64,000 bases of DNA from Trichoplax adhaerens (taxonomy: Eukaryota; Placozoa; Uniplacotomia; Trichoplacea; Trichoplacidae), in the NCBI RefSeq assembly GCF_000150275.1, contig NW_002060943.1, forward strand, positions 2,225,907-2,289,906, written 5' to 3'. This document shows positions 26,401 through 39,529 of the stretch, one piece after another. The notes below the pieces were generated by a model. It did not search any database. It was not told where the DNA came from and saw only the letters and a program-made list of their open reading frames with translations. Each line of letters opens with the position of its first letter. The first letter of the stretch is position 1. A program made the translations under genes and the position numbers.

Positions 26401-29000
26401 TGCTCTACTATATAACTACTGTAATAATACTATGCAATGGTGATGATAACTGTAATACTACTATGAACAGGCTATTTTACAGAAACATTTATGCAATATT
26501 AAATATTATTATTAGTAATTGACCTGATAAAGAACACCTCCTATGATAGGGCTTATTATCAATGCAATTCCAGCAGCAAATTCTATAATTGCCTATAGAA
26601 AAATATCGACAAATTTAGAAAGATTAGATGGAAATAAAAAATGAGTCAATAGTCTTGAAACGAATCGTTGATCGAATAGTGATAGTCCTATTCTGCTACA
26701 CTAATTCTTCATGAAGTCTATTTATTCGATTTTCTTATTACAAATTAAAACTATCTTAGTACTTATTTCCAGCTGTTCTTGATTCATTTAAGTACAATGT
26801 TGTAAATAGTCTTAATTTACGGTAAATAGACAAATACATAAAGTCAATGTTATCCTTATCTGGATTCCTTAAATATGTCGTATAGCCTTAATTAACGGTA
26901 AATAAATAGATATACTCGTATGAAAATTCAAAATTATCCTTATTATACGCGTATTTTAAGTGCTTACAATTGTCGTTCCAATAGCATCTTGATTGATTGC
27001 AATAGCGCAAGCAATACTAGCAGTTAGATGGAGACCTGCGCCAGCACCTTGAAATCCTCTAGTTATGATGCAATACACTACGAAGGTATTTCGATCCAAA
27101 ATTCTATCTAGAAATCTAGCAATATTGTCAAAATACAATTATTACTATTACATAATAGAAATATTCTCCTTTTTACATTTATTAAAATACAATTATAACT
27201 GCATTATTATATGGTGGAAGTATTCTCTTTTAAAATTTATCAAAATGCAATCATTACAGTACATGATGGAAATCTCCTCCTTTAATATTTATCAAAATGC
27301 AATCATAACTATTATGTGATGCAATACTATTACATAATGGAAATGTTACTTTGAACGTTATTAATATGGTTTAATAACAAATATATTGTCTTTCGAAAAT
27401 ATTGTAGCTCTTTAACTGACATAGAAGATTTTACGGTCCAGTTATGTAGAGAATCATAGCTAGAAATCGATTCCATTAGGAGTATAGATGATAGTGCTGT
27501 AATCCTAAGCTGTGATGTGAATAGTTTAAACAATGAGAAAGAAACTGCTTTATGACTAGGACGTTGCTGTCTGTGACAGCTTATAGTTTACTAATTGTGA
27601 TCGAGGATTATATTAGTTAACAATCATAGCCAATAGTCCGCAATAAGAAGATTTAGCCAGTTATGCTGATATCATAATCAAATAGAACTATATGCACTCT
27701 ATAAATCCAAATCTTACGCAAAGATGATCAAGCCACCACCTTCCAATATCAAACCCATCCAAATAGTAATATTAACTCCCACTTGAGGCAACTAAAATCA
27801 ATATTCAAAATAGGTTTATTTATTTAAGTCTATGAAGCTAAGATATGACTAGTTAGAGTAAGCCTAATAGCTCCAGTTAGATATCCTATCTTGTTGATCC
27901 TTTAAATATTATTATTGTACAACGAAAATTTTAGGATGCAAAGCGATTAAATACAGCAATGACTTAAAAAAATATAGAAAACAGCGTTCTATCATCTAAT
28001 TAAACCCTCTAAACTAATTTGCAATATCTTAGACTTTTAGTGATGTTTCGATAGTAAAAATTAAAGAAAAATACATAAAAGTTTCTATAGAACAATCTAA
28101 AACCTATCCGTATGATTTCATGTCAAATAATATTTTGTTGTATTCTTAGATACTATCACAAGTCGATAGATCTATGATCAAAGCAGATCAGGGAATGATA
28201 ACGTCATGAAGAAAGAATCAAGCCTAGTTTATCAACAATCCGAAACGATTAAGTGATCATATAGAGGATTCTTAAGAAGGTGGTAAAGAGTAGATTGAAT
28301 ATTAACATTAAGGTTATAATGCTAGCGTAAGAAATGACTAAAATTAGCTACTACATGGTTGTATATAATACAGTTTTGGCATGATCTCATCATGGATATC
28401 AGTTTAGATTGTCACTTACATAGAGGCCAATGACTGTCGACGACAAAAACTTCATCAGTGGGTAAATTGCAAAAATGATAGCAATTTCATAAGGATAGAT
28501 ATGCCTATTTACCGCCTAAATGGAAGAAAATAATTTACGCTTGATTATGTTGTCGAAATTAATACTTGGAGCATGAGAAAGTGGCAATAGTCAAGGCACC
28601 AAGTGTTAAAGAGAATGTTATCATTGCTGATGTAGAAATGAGTTTACTGCTTCACCTTATTTTAAGAAATGAAAGTTTATGGATACTAATAATGTTATTA
28701 ATGGCTAATGTACTCACATTTAACGAGCAGTAGTCGGCTAATTTATCATTAATACAATGTGTAACTTACTACTACTGGGAAAAAGGACGCCAAAAGTACT
28801 AGAGCCATCGCTCCACAGCCAGTTATGTAAGATAACGTGGCTAAGAAGACCTTTTTACTTCTTGATGACAACTGATCTCTATTCTCTTCATCATTATTAT
28901 CACCAGGATCTTTCACGACTGCATTAGCTTCCTGATTTCCGTAAGAATCTAAATAATCTTCACTTTGATTTAATAATTTCAATTTTTGATCGTCTTCCAT
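23500..29000 (-). CDS. SLC18B1-like MFS transporter B
   Basis: Exons: 28770-29000, 28420-28515, 27718-27791, 26968-27115, 26524-26592, 26054-26141, 25725-25793, 25083-25153, 24778-24876, 24414-24505, 24176-24277, 24015-24098, 23766-23838, and a proposed last exon 23500-23667. The product would be about 487 aa. Ten of the 13 sure exons have exactly the length of those in transporter A, and all phases match. Seen: an acidic N-terminus (KDPGDNNDEENRD), ALIISPIIGGVLYQ (TM5), VTFLDPTIAIHLRQ (TM7; compare GFLDPTLSLF in human SLC18B1), VSSYPDMAEILTSR (TM10-11), HENKFMVFSLTSGL (TM11). One donor is weak (GTCAAT after exon 5). The last exon encodes a hydrophobic stretch ending LDEYVKQNIIVSHI; its acceptor has a short pyrimidine tract and is uncertain. 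Likely an endolysosomal or vesicular amine transporter by family. Confidence 0.87.
27128..27350. repeat. four tandem units of about 55-60 bp in intron 3 of transporter B
   Basis: Units beginning near 27128, 27183, 27241 and 27293 share CAAAATGCAATCATAACT-like and ATGGAAATATTCTCCTTT-like blocks. The array starts 12 bp upstream (gene sense) of the exon 4 acceptor and so runs up to the splice site. Confidence 0.8.
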
Positions 29001-31983
29001 AGTTTTTAATATAGGTCAAAATATAACCCAATGATAACCCTGCCCTTAGCCAATTGAATATAATAAGTAGAAAGAAAATTTTGCCTACGAATCATTCATG
29101 ATCGTTGAAGTAAAATTGAAGTAATAATCTCTCCTAAGAGAATATAAATAAATAAATAGTAAACTTCTAACGGTCTTCCTGGAACGGCTAATACAGTATA
29201 TGAAAAAAATCCCTAGCGTAGAGACATCATCGTGCACTACTATCAATTATAATTATTAATCGCTTTTTTGATCGAAGGAATTGGAAATAAGCTAGTTCTT
29301 GAATGCACGAATTCGTTCAAGATAAACCAGAACAAGTTATTCTATTTCTGACATTGTAATACTCTACTTATTCATATTCTACCAATTTAGCGTCATAAGC
29401 TGATGCTTAGCGTCTATTTATAGTCAATTCAAAAACGAGCAAATAATTCTATTGACTAAGAATACAATGCCTCAGCTATTCTATCTGGTCCTATTCCACT
29501 GAGATAGAAGTAAGAATATCTAATTGTATGCATTACCAATTATCATGAGATGCTTTTGTTCCGTTGCTTATTTTGTTGTATTTCTATTTAGCTACATCGA
29601 CTGCATAAATCGAAGGATAAAAATTGTAATAGACGAAAGTAATCGGCTAGAATACTTCCTAGATCAAGGAACAGGCATGTCGCCAAAGTAGATGTATAAG
29701 AACTCTGTAGAAGGAGAATTTATATATCATTCGAATTAAGTTGCGTCGATTTTATAGTCAAATGGAAGAGGAATAAAATTGTTCATATAGCAACTTGGTT
29801 TATTCACACGCGATATGATGATGCAACGATCTACTTTGCGGGTTTAATTATCGCTTTCCTATCTTAAATCTATTTGAGTAGATTTCATAAAGCCTCAAAA
29901 CAGTGTTTTAATCATATTCTTTCCAGTTATATTCAGTCAAGGCTATTACATCATTTACTTGTAAATTAAAGCAAATTGGCGAAAAGCTTAAAATCTGCCT
30001 AGAGCTAGTAAGCAACAGGTGATTGTCATGGCTGCAAATTCTAGTGCATCATCAGCATTACCTATCGGTGGCTGATGTTGGAATTAGTCAGTTATCATAT
30101 CGGACGATATAATTGAGAAATTATGTATGTTTTATTTCCTAGGTAAAGCTATTCAATCTGCTCCTTGGTAGTAAAAAATTGAGATTTTTATAAAGTTTAT
30201 TAGGCTATTGCTATTCGTTAAACGAATAGTTGTGTTGGCTACTCCATTACATCAGATGTACTCATTATAGGGCATGTCGGATTAAAGAAGGACTACCGTA
30301 ATTGCACATTAGATCAACAGTATATTTGAAGTAAGCTATCAAGAGAAATTATTTACCGTATTTCTACAGCTTAGTATCGAGAGAGTAGCATAGAAAAGTC
30401 TGATTCTTCATAATTATATACAAGATGAGTTGCCGTTTGAATATTGATTAAAGATCGATTTTATTATTAATTTCGATTTCATTCATATATTGAAACATCA
30501 ATCTTGAATTTTACCGAAGGTCAATTTTAACTAATCTCCTGTTATGGACGAATAGTGTTAAAAAGTTCAAGTTACTAGCTAAATTAGATTGAGTAACTAT
30601 GTTTAGATCCACGTGATATCTTAATGTTTCATTAAGTTAATACAGAGATATTTTTATTGAGGAACAAGTATCGTATTCGATACAGAGGTAACTATAGTAG
30701 ATCGACATATTAGATGTAAAGTATCAACAATAACTGCAGTAATCGAACTATGGAGGGAAGTAACGATATTTACACCTTTAGAATAGAACATATAAAGACA
30801 TTATAATTGCACAACTTTATGTAAGAAGGTATAAATAGCATTGACTTTCCTTTATGTCTCAGATACTACCATATAGTACAGTAATTCTTTCTTCTGCTCA
30901 GTTATTTTTATGGTATTTCACGATCGACTACTATCAATGTACTACCTTGCACGAAATTGTATCCCGACAAGATTATTTTTTAAGTTGATGAAAACCATTT
31001 GTACTTATCGTACTGTATCTTGTATCCTTATAAAAATATTATTAATGTTTTGCCAACAATAAAGAAAGAATTAGGAAACTATCAAAACATGTTCATTATT
31101 GCACTGTTGGAAAGTGTATAGCTCATAGATAATCTGAATTTCAGCTAATAGCTATTGCTTTCTATTTAATTTGATTATAATTATTACTGCCCTCCAAATT
31201 TCACCGTGTTATGAAACTAAAAATTTTCAACGTGAAATGAGTTATCGGTGTTTGATACTGATTTTTTGGTAAATCCTGCAAACATTCTTGCTAGGTTGTA
31301 ATATAAGATTTATTCGCCTACAACCTAAAAAATTGCTTAATTGGTATATTTCGTGTGTGATATTAATTTGTTATAGCGCAAAAGTCTTCTTAATCAAAAT
31401 GGAATCAATTCTAGCAAAGTAAAATTATGAAGTAAATCAGATACTGTAAACGTATACCATTCTTAACAAGTTTATAGTAAATTTACCGCTTTGATAGAAT
31501 TTGCTTTCAGTAGTTCATTTCTATCTGTATTTAGCAATAAGCTACAGGGTACACTTTAATTATTTCTACGGAAGTAACTTGTTCAACTGCACTAGTCTAG
31601 CAGGATTTTTAGAAAATTTCGATTATATAACAATGGCTATGCTTGTAAAAGCATATCTGTATGCAAGTTAGCTTAGCTTGCAAGTAAATTTGATTAGCAT
31701 TATATTTGAACCTTTTTTGATAAAAAATTTTTAAATAGAGTAAATTATTGCTTTCAATCAACATTTGAATCATATAACGGAATTACCACTATTGCAAAGC
31801 GTATATAAATGTCATTTAGTCTTTAACTAAAATTACTATCGCTATTATACGTGTACCTTTATTGGATGAAAAATTGTGGATAGAGAAAGATTAACAGTTA
31901 TAAGGCAACTTATAGAACTAAATTTAATTTGATTTTTATAGACATTTTATTTTTCTGAATTCGTCTTCATATTGGTATTTGAT
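29001..31983. other. intergenic between transporter B and carbonic anhydrase
   Basis: About 3 kb; the 5' flank of transporter B and the 3' flank of the anhydrase, both minus-strand. No coding frame over 60 codons on either strand, no repeat recognised. Short unseen exons cannot be excluded. Confidence 0.4.
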
Positions 31984-34900
31984 TTATGGCCGAAAAGTGG
32001 ATCGAATTTGGCGATTGTTCAACGATTGGACTGGCCTAAAGTTATCCATCATCTTGCCATCGCGTGATTGTAAATCACGGAATGCTGTAATCTATTTGGA
32101 ACGAATCCACAAGGAAATTAAATCAATACATAAGTTATTAAGATCTGTTGATGTAGAATTACTTCGTATAACTTGATAACGATGCTTTTCCTACTATTAT
32201 TGATTACCCTCAGATGGTGCTAAGTTCCTTTTATATGTAACTTCACGGGTAATGCGAGAATTAAGTTTAAATTGAGCAAGCCTAATTTCCATATAGTCCG
32301 TATAATATGGTATTGTATACGATATTCAGAAGTTGATAAAGTATAGTAATATATCAGGTGATATACTGTATAATTCTGTTCTATCATTATCAGAGTCTAT
32401 TGATATGATTATGTAACATAACCTGCTGTGAATTCATACCGTAATACTTAAGAGTCGGTAGGACGTTATAACTAAACTCTGATCATTTGGATGAAATTAT
32501 TCAAGAATATCATTATAATATTCCAGTAAATATTGGATTGAAATGTATAGTTAACATACTTGTTCAGAGGAAATTTCGATCGGATCTCGTAAAACTATCC
32601 AGGTAACATTTTCGGTACAGGGTGGTGTTGTTAGAGATCCTTGATAAGTCCAGTAAGCGTTGCGACCTAAGTTATGAAGAAAGAGATTCTTGCTTGTAGT
32701 CAAATTAATTATAGGATATCAATCATTGAATGTTCGATATTTAGCTTTTGCAGCGTAGGATAGTCTATTGCATAAGGTGTCTATCTAAAGGAAGATAGAT
32801 AACTCACCTTGGGGATTAGGTAATAAGTCTTCGGGGTTAAAACTGCTAATCTTAACAGCTTCATCATTCTGTATTCAGTTATAACGTTAAAGAGAAAACA
32901 GATCGTCAATTGCAAATGCTTCTATGTAATCATAATTGTGTAATGATTGAGAATATGTTATGGAATCAAGAAATTTTTAGAATTATTAAATAGTTAACGG
33001 AACTACTACAATAATTTATGTATACGAGATATGCTGTATAGCATACAGTAACTTAATTATCATATAAACGGTATGTGGGTATTTAAGCATGTTATAATTT
33101 AAATTCAATTAGCAAATATTATAATTACTCTGTCTATGAATTTTGCAGCTAATGATAATCAAAGTTTAGGTACAGAGATTTATAATAAGACCTGTCTACT
33201 TGTATACGATATAACAAATTACCTGATGAGTTATTTTATGCAGTTGATCAACAATGGCTTGAAGCTTATCATGATGAGATCCAATCTATGAGGTATAATT
33301 AAATAGTGTTAGAGATTAAGCATTGCATAAATCATGCAATTGATCGGATAGTATTAATAAATAGGACAAAGTGGTATACGAGCAAGATACTACATATAGA
33401 ATTGTTTATAATGCTAACTTTATCACTGATTAGCAAATTAATAGAGCACGATAAAGCTGGACTAAAATGCACTCTCAAGTAGTGATACTTAAATACTATT
33501 ATGCTGTATTCATGCTCTTATTAGATCAGCTTTCATCAGTAAATTCCTTATAGCTAATGATCACTATCAAGTAGAGATAATAACGAAGATGAAGTGGTAA
33601 TAAGTAGAGGAATTCTCCGGTTGCATCAGCTTACAGTGGGTAATTCATTATAACCAAACATAGAAACTAGTGAGTTGTAGTGTATCGAAATTCATCTTAT
33701 TTTTAGTAGAAATATGCTAATGATTTATGACATGATATTAATAAGTTTATAACGCTTTTGATCTGCCCAAGAATTATTAGCAATTATGAGAAATGTAGCA
33801 ATATACTAGAGGTAAATAAAATAGAGAAAATACACGTCAACATTGATATTCTAGACATGCTTAATAAATTATAATTATCTATGAATTATTTATACAGCAC
33901 TTTAAATTAATTTTAGTACTTTTTGGTAGACACAGTACGATAATTGCAATAATGAGAAGGCCGATGTTGATAAAAAAGTCATCGAAAATAAAGTATGAAG
34001 CTGCTTTTACCTTGGTAAAGACTCCGATTACCGCTAAACCGTGCGGTTGGCTAAAAGCTTCGGTGACATTCTTGTACAGGGTTTTATTCCAATGGACCAA
34101 GTGAATCTGTTTCATATTAACGATACAGAATAAGATTAGAAGAGAAGTTTATTTTATATTCACGTTAGATTTTAAGTGATATTAAAATGAAAATTACAGC
34201 TAAGGCTATCTATAGTAATTAATTTTTGGAGTTGATTACAATTTAGGTTTTAGATTATTTCCTCTCACGTTATTTAATAGTATTTTCAGTCATTTCTATT
34301 GCTATAAATTACCTCCATTGCATGTGATGTCTTATTAACGGTATGCTCAGAGCCACGATAATCTTCCTTTCCCCAATGTGCATGAAACTGAACTAGCTCA
34401 TATTCATAGCTTAGAGGTCCATCTTGAATTACTAGAATTATACAAATCATATTGTAGTAGCATAATTGATGGATTAGTTTAATTAAGATTATACTATATG
34501 GAGAATGTTCTATCACTGCATTACGTCTAATAAAATTGAAGTAGGCATAATCAGGTTTAAGATAAAAAAAAAATAGAGAAAAGCTATTTAAATATCCCTT
34601 GTTCTGGTGATCGAAAGGTATGATATATAAATACTAGCAATTTCTTGTTTTGAAAATGAATGAAGGACACTGCTGTAAATTGATAAAAGAGTTTTGAAAT
34701 TGTTGTAATGTATTTATAACGATACATCAGGGTGCTAAGTTTTCGTATTGCAAAACGAAAACGAGCTAAGATCGTATCTAAATAGCAAATATCTAGATGT
34801 TAGCTGATTTTAGGTCCATAGATATTAATATCAGATCGTCAATTTTTTATCGTTAGTTAAAATTCAGGCAATTTATAACCTTGGGACGTATGCAATCGAT

Positions 34901-37900
34901 AAATATCTAGATATAAGTTCAGATTTGCGGGTATTGAATATTTTAATAAAATATCAACTTTTCTAATTCGTTAAATAAATCTTGAAACTTGACAACCTTA
35001 GATAACGCACATCAATTTGTCGATGATGCTCTAGAGAAGGCAAAATAATATTTACTTTTTACCACTGCAATAAACTCAAGCAGGATAGGTTTATTTTGTT
35101 ATTTGGATTAGTAATATAGTTCTGCAGAGAATATTGGAAATTTGATACAATTATGGATAAATGTAATATTTGATAAAGATATGGCTGTCATTGTGAATAA
35201 GTTAATCGTTATAGTCCATTTATATAGGCAAGGGCTCTAAATCTATACTTATGTACGTGTATTATTTCTAATTTCTTAACTTCGATCGTCGAATAACTAA
35301 ATTTTTCTGGCTATAGTTCCTTGGTCAGATCCATATGATAATGAAATATATTATTCTTAGAAATTATGCTAAATCAGTATCTGCTACAGAATAGCTATGC
35401 TCTGTCTTACTCGTAGGTCACCACGACACGCTTCTTATCACTAGTGAAAATGAAACTGTTAACTTTTAAAGTTAAAATAAATTACAACTGTCGCTACTAC
35501 CTTTGGTAAATTGCCAAGCACTACCTTTTAACCTATGATAAATTAGGCGATATTTGTGAAGCAGAATATTATTTTTTAAAAGTTAAAATAAATTTATGAT
35601 AGGTGCAATTACTTGGATAAATAACCAAGCTCCATCTAAGCTAATGATGGTACGTCAAATATTACGAATAGAAACATAATTAACATTAAAGATAAAGTAA
35701 ATTATGATAGTGCTCTTGCCCTCATTTTTAAGATGTGTCTTAAGTAATGACAATATATTTAATGTCTTGATAGAAATTATAAATATCCTATTTAATACAA
35801 ATAACTGTTAGTAATTCAGTGTTGGCCAACGCCCATGGACTTTATACTATAAATAAATTTATAGCTATCCAATGATGATATCAGAATTTTTACCTTCTGC
35901 AATATACAACTTAGCTTATCTGATATTAGAGGGAAAGGTGAGGTAGAATATTCCTCCGAGATTATTTTGTGTAGTAATCAATACTTCATATTATAAACCT
36001 TTATTTTACTGTATCATTCGAGTCTATTACTACTTAATTGCTATTTCTATTTAATTTGCCTAAGAATCTTTTCGATGCATATATGATCTCAGTTATATTT
36101 CATGATAGTTATTTATACAGACTGTAACATATAGGGCAAGAATCAATTTTGTAGTTTTTTCGGCTATTGAACCTATGCATACTAAAAATTAAGAAAAGTT
36201 TTGACCAAAGTCATGCAATTTTATCCATACTAGTAAAAGTTTTTAATGATCCTGGCTTGCAAAAATCTTTTTAAATTTTTGCTGCTAGATATCATTTTTT
36301 GGTGATGAATTATTAGAGGTAAAGTGTAGCAATATAAAATTATATTTATAGTTTCCGGTTTTATAGTCATTGGTTAAAAGTAGATCTCAATATTAGCTAG
36401 ATGTATCAGTACTGAAGATATTGGAACTTTTTTGACCTATCACAGCCTCAGAAACCACTCTAGATACGTGTTAGATCGTAGCTTTACTTGATGATAACGA
36501 ATTATTTCGACCCAGAGATAGATAGAGAGAATTAATTTAGTCATTTTAATTTACGCTTAAAAATTTAAATCCAAGTTTGATCTACTTGTCTCAAGTCTTG
36601 TTGAAAGTTTTTATTACCCAATGAGTAATACATATGTCTTTAGATTTACCCCAGGTATCGTATGATGCTATTCTATGCCAATCAATTATTCTGTAGACTG
36701 TAATAATACAGCAAGGATTAATCTTGTCGTTTAGATTATGGGGTAGGTACTTAAAATGAGGTCTGCGTTTTCAAATGCCGATCGTCTAAATTGTCGATCT
36801 CTAAGTTAGAGTTGTATCCTATCTCGTGATAGATAATATCAGGGCAAAAAAGATCAGGAAAGAGTAAACATTTATCACGTTATTGATATAATCTATCTCC
36901 ATATCAATAAGCTGCAAATGAAAGAGATGACTACGTAAAACAAATAGTCATGATCAACAGGGAATAATTCCGGCTATTTGATGATGATTACGAAGACATG
37001 ATATTGAGTGGATGCTGCAGTCATCTTATTTGCTTTTCTATCTAATTATGTTTTAGCTTATCTTGCTGAAATTATCAATGAGAGCAGAAGATTTATAATG
37101 TCATATACAGCATATCGTTCTTATTCGTATCCATCTCTTAGCTACTGTAAATGTCATATACATGTGCAGACGAAGGTCTATTGATGAACTGTAGATGGTT
37201 TTTTGGGGCGATATTTTAACTTTTTCTTCATTATCGAAGGCGAAATTAAACATAAATGATAGGTGGATAGGATTATAAATCGCTAACATTTTATCATGTA
37301 TAGGTAGATGTACTGTATTTAGTTTAATCTATTCATTGACTGATATTAACTTGGAAATCTTGATTTTTTCTCAGTAAGATGGGTTGCAATTATTACAAGC
37401 ACATGATTTGGACTGTTTCAACATTTCAATTTGACTCATACTGTTCTACATTTCTTGTATAAGAGTAGACGTAACTAGATCTGCCATGATCTAGTATTAC
37501 TTATTCAGTAAGTAATTAAAAAGAAGTTGTAATAGATAAATACAGTAAAAAAAGAAACTTTAAAATTGGTGAGGGATAAAGAACTGATGCAAACGTAATG
37601 GTTGCTTCTTTAAACGAAGATTAATGTCTTAGTTATCATTTTACTGACCACAATCTTGACCAAGAGCAACCATAAAGGAAGAACCCGTGTTGGTGAGTAG
37701 GCTATCCGAGCATGGAGAATAAGTGATTTTCAGTGGATGATCAAGTAAATCTTGTTGAAAGATTTGCTGGCTACATTCTATATCTATTGGAGATTGGTAA
37801 TGACCATTAGCAAGAGGATAATCGTTATGCCACTTTTCTGGACCTAGCATCGATTAAGAATAGAATAAGATAAGTTAGTTTTACCGATCCTTTTGATGGA

Positions 37901-38010
37901 ATCTATTAAATTGTAGGATAATCTGCACGATCTTACAGTATAAATAAGAATTAAGCAATTATCTTATCGATATTTGATGTAAGACCTTGATCAGTATAGT
38001 TCCAAACCAT
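31984..38010 (-). CDS. alpha-carbonic anhydrase, cytosolic type
   Basis: Eight exons: 37986-38010 (MVWNYTDQ), 37649-37843, 34313-34431, 34011-34106, 33223-33285, 32808-32868, 32560-32666, 31984-32091; about 257 aa, close to vertebrate CA2 (260). It hydrates CO2 to bicarbonate. Seen: [14 protein letters not shown] and QSPIDIE near the N-terminus, zinc ligands in QFHAHWG (exon 3) and HLVHWN (exon 4), GSEHTV, the active-site signature SLTTPPCTE (exon 7) and a C-terminus [14 protein letters not shown]. No signal peptide or membrane segment is encoded from the chosen ATG; in-frame sequence continues upstream, so an additional 5' exon is possible. The proton-shuttle residue corresponding to CA2 His64 is Ser ([11 protein letters not shown]). 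Intron 2 is 3.2 kb, long for this region. Exon 2 uses donor GTCAGT, chosen because it restores the phase. Confidence 0.93.
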
Positions 38011-39529
38011 TGCAATTGTAAACGACTCAGAATAAGGTAAAATATCGAATTTTATTACTTCTAGAAGAAAAGGATAAATAACAATAAGACTATAGGATAT
38101 CAGCGACAAATAATCCAATGTCGAAGATTAAGTAATAATTAATCGAACCGAGCACAAATTCGATGTCCAAGTAAATTCTTCTTCTATCCGCAAACTAATC
38201 TTGCAAGATTGGATACTGATGCCGATTGAACAGAAGCCAATCCAACCAATTCGAATTGGAATCAATATGAAAAAATAGTTGAATGGCTGTCGTTTTATTG
38301 AATTAGAATCTTAGCAAAGGGTCAGCTTAGCCTTTGTCTGCAAGCTAGAAAGGCCCAGGAAGCAATCAATCCTATTAACAATTAATAACAATAAACTGTT
38401 AAATAGTATATGGAAATAATAATGTTGTACCTATATAACCTTGTCCATATTCATTGTGATTGGCTACTCAATAATATGGATTCCAAATAAGAAAAATAAA
38501 GGCCGAAAATTAAGCATGCGTGCTGCTGATTCCAATCGTCTTCATGGGGCGGCAATTTATGCTAATATCAAGAAAGGTGGAGGTAGAATTGATACCCGAA
38601 TAAAGTTGTAGATATAACTGGAAAGATGTTATGATCGTATATATATTTATTAGTCTAGGTAGGATAAGGTTGTACAGAATCATTTGTTGTAAGTATTGCA
38701 GTAAATATTTTGATATATATTGTATACAGTATATGTGTTGAAGTCAATGCTAGCAATGCCAAATTGCCTATATATGCTGATATATACTGTATGTTATACA
38801 ACATAATAGCTAATCCAAAATAATGAGAAGTAGGTAGGGACATGTAATATGGATGGAGGCGTGGCTGGAAGTGATATTTGCCATCGTATCTGCTCATTAT
38901 TTCTATAATCACCAGATAGAAGAATTACGAATATGATCGATTTGATGTGCTGTACGTATAATATTAGATGGATGAAAATATAATATGTCGTAATAGAGGA
39001 TGCACCTCAAGATACTGTCCGGCATGAAGGATACCATCAGACAAAATTAGTTTATCCATAGATATCATAGAGGGATACATCACATGATCACGTATGGACT
39101 CCAATCAATTACTGCAAATATGATAGTTTTTTCTACTATTCGTTTATTACAGCGATTGTGCATATACCATGTACTGTATTTATATAGTCTAGCTCTTTAT
39201 TGCAATATGTATAATCATAAAAACTGACGTAATAAGGAAGAATGAAAACAATATAATTTAGACGTCGAATTAAAACACAACATATCAGTCTTGGTCAACT
39301 GCATAAAATTCTACAATATAAAATGGTCTAAAGTATATGCAAATATGAATTTAAAATACAAAACATCGGCTTTTTGTTTCTCCAACACTTCAGCTATTCC
39401 TTAGAAACGGGATTGATGACATTTATCCGAATCTAGCGTATTCATCTACTAGTTTATTACGTTTGCAATATCCATGGGGTGTTTTATTCGTATTGGCAAC
39501 ATTCCAGAAATTTCGTATAAAATTGTACT
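38011..39529. other. 5' flank of carbonic anhydrase / 3' flank of SLF1-b
   Basis: About 1.5 kb. A minus-strand 85-codon frame at 38655-38912 looks hydrophobic but has no domain I know and no splice support. Otherwise AT-rich unique DNA. Confidence 0.4.

Noticed and set aside
31979-32176. 65-codon plus-strand frame
   Set aside because: Antisense to the last carbonic anhydrase exon ([14 protein letters not shown]).
32208-32283. Candidate anhydrase exon reading LAQFKLNSR
   Set aside because: Needs an acceptor one base out of frame; the exon at 32091 fits in phase and continues the family C-terminus.
38655-38912. 85-codon minus-strand frame upstream of the anhydrase
   Set aside because: No domain recognised and no splice link to the anhydrase or SLF1-b.
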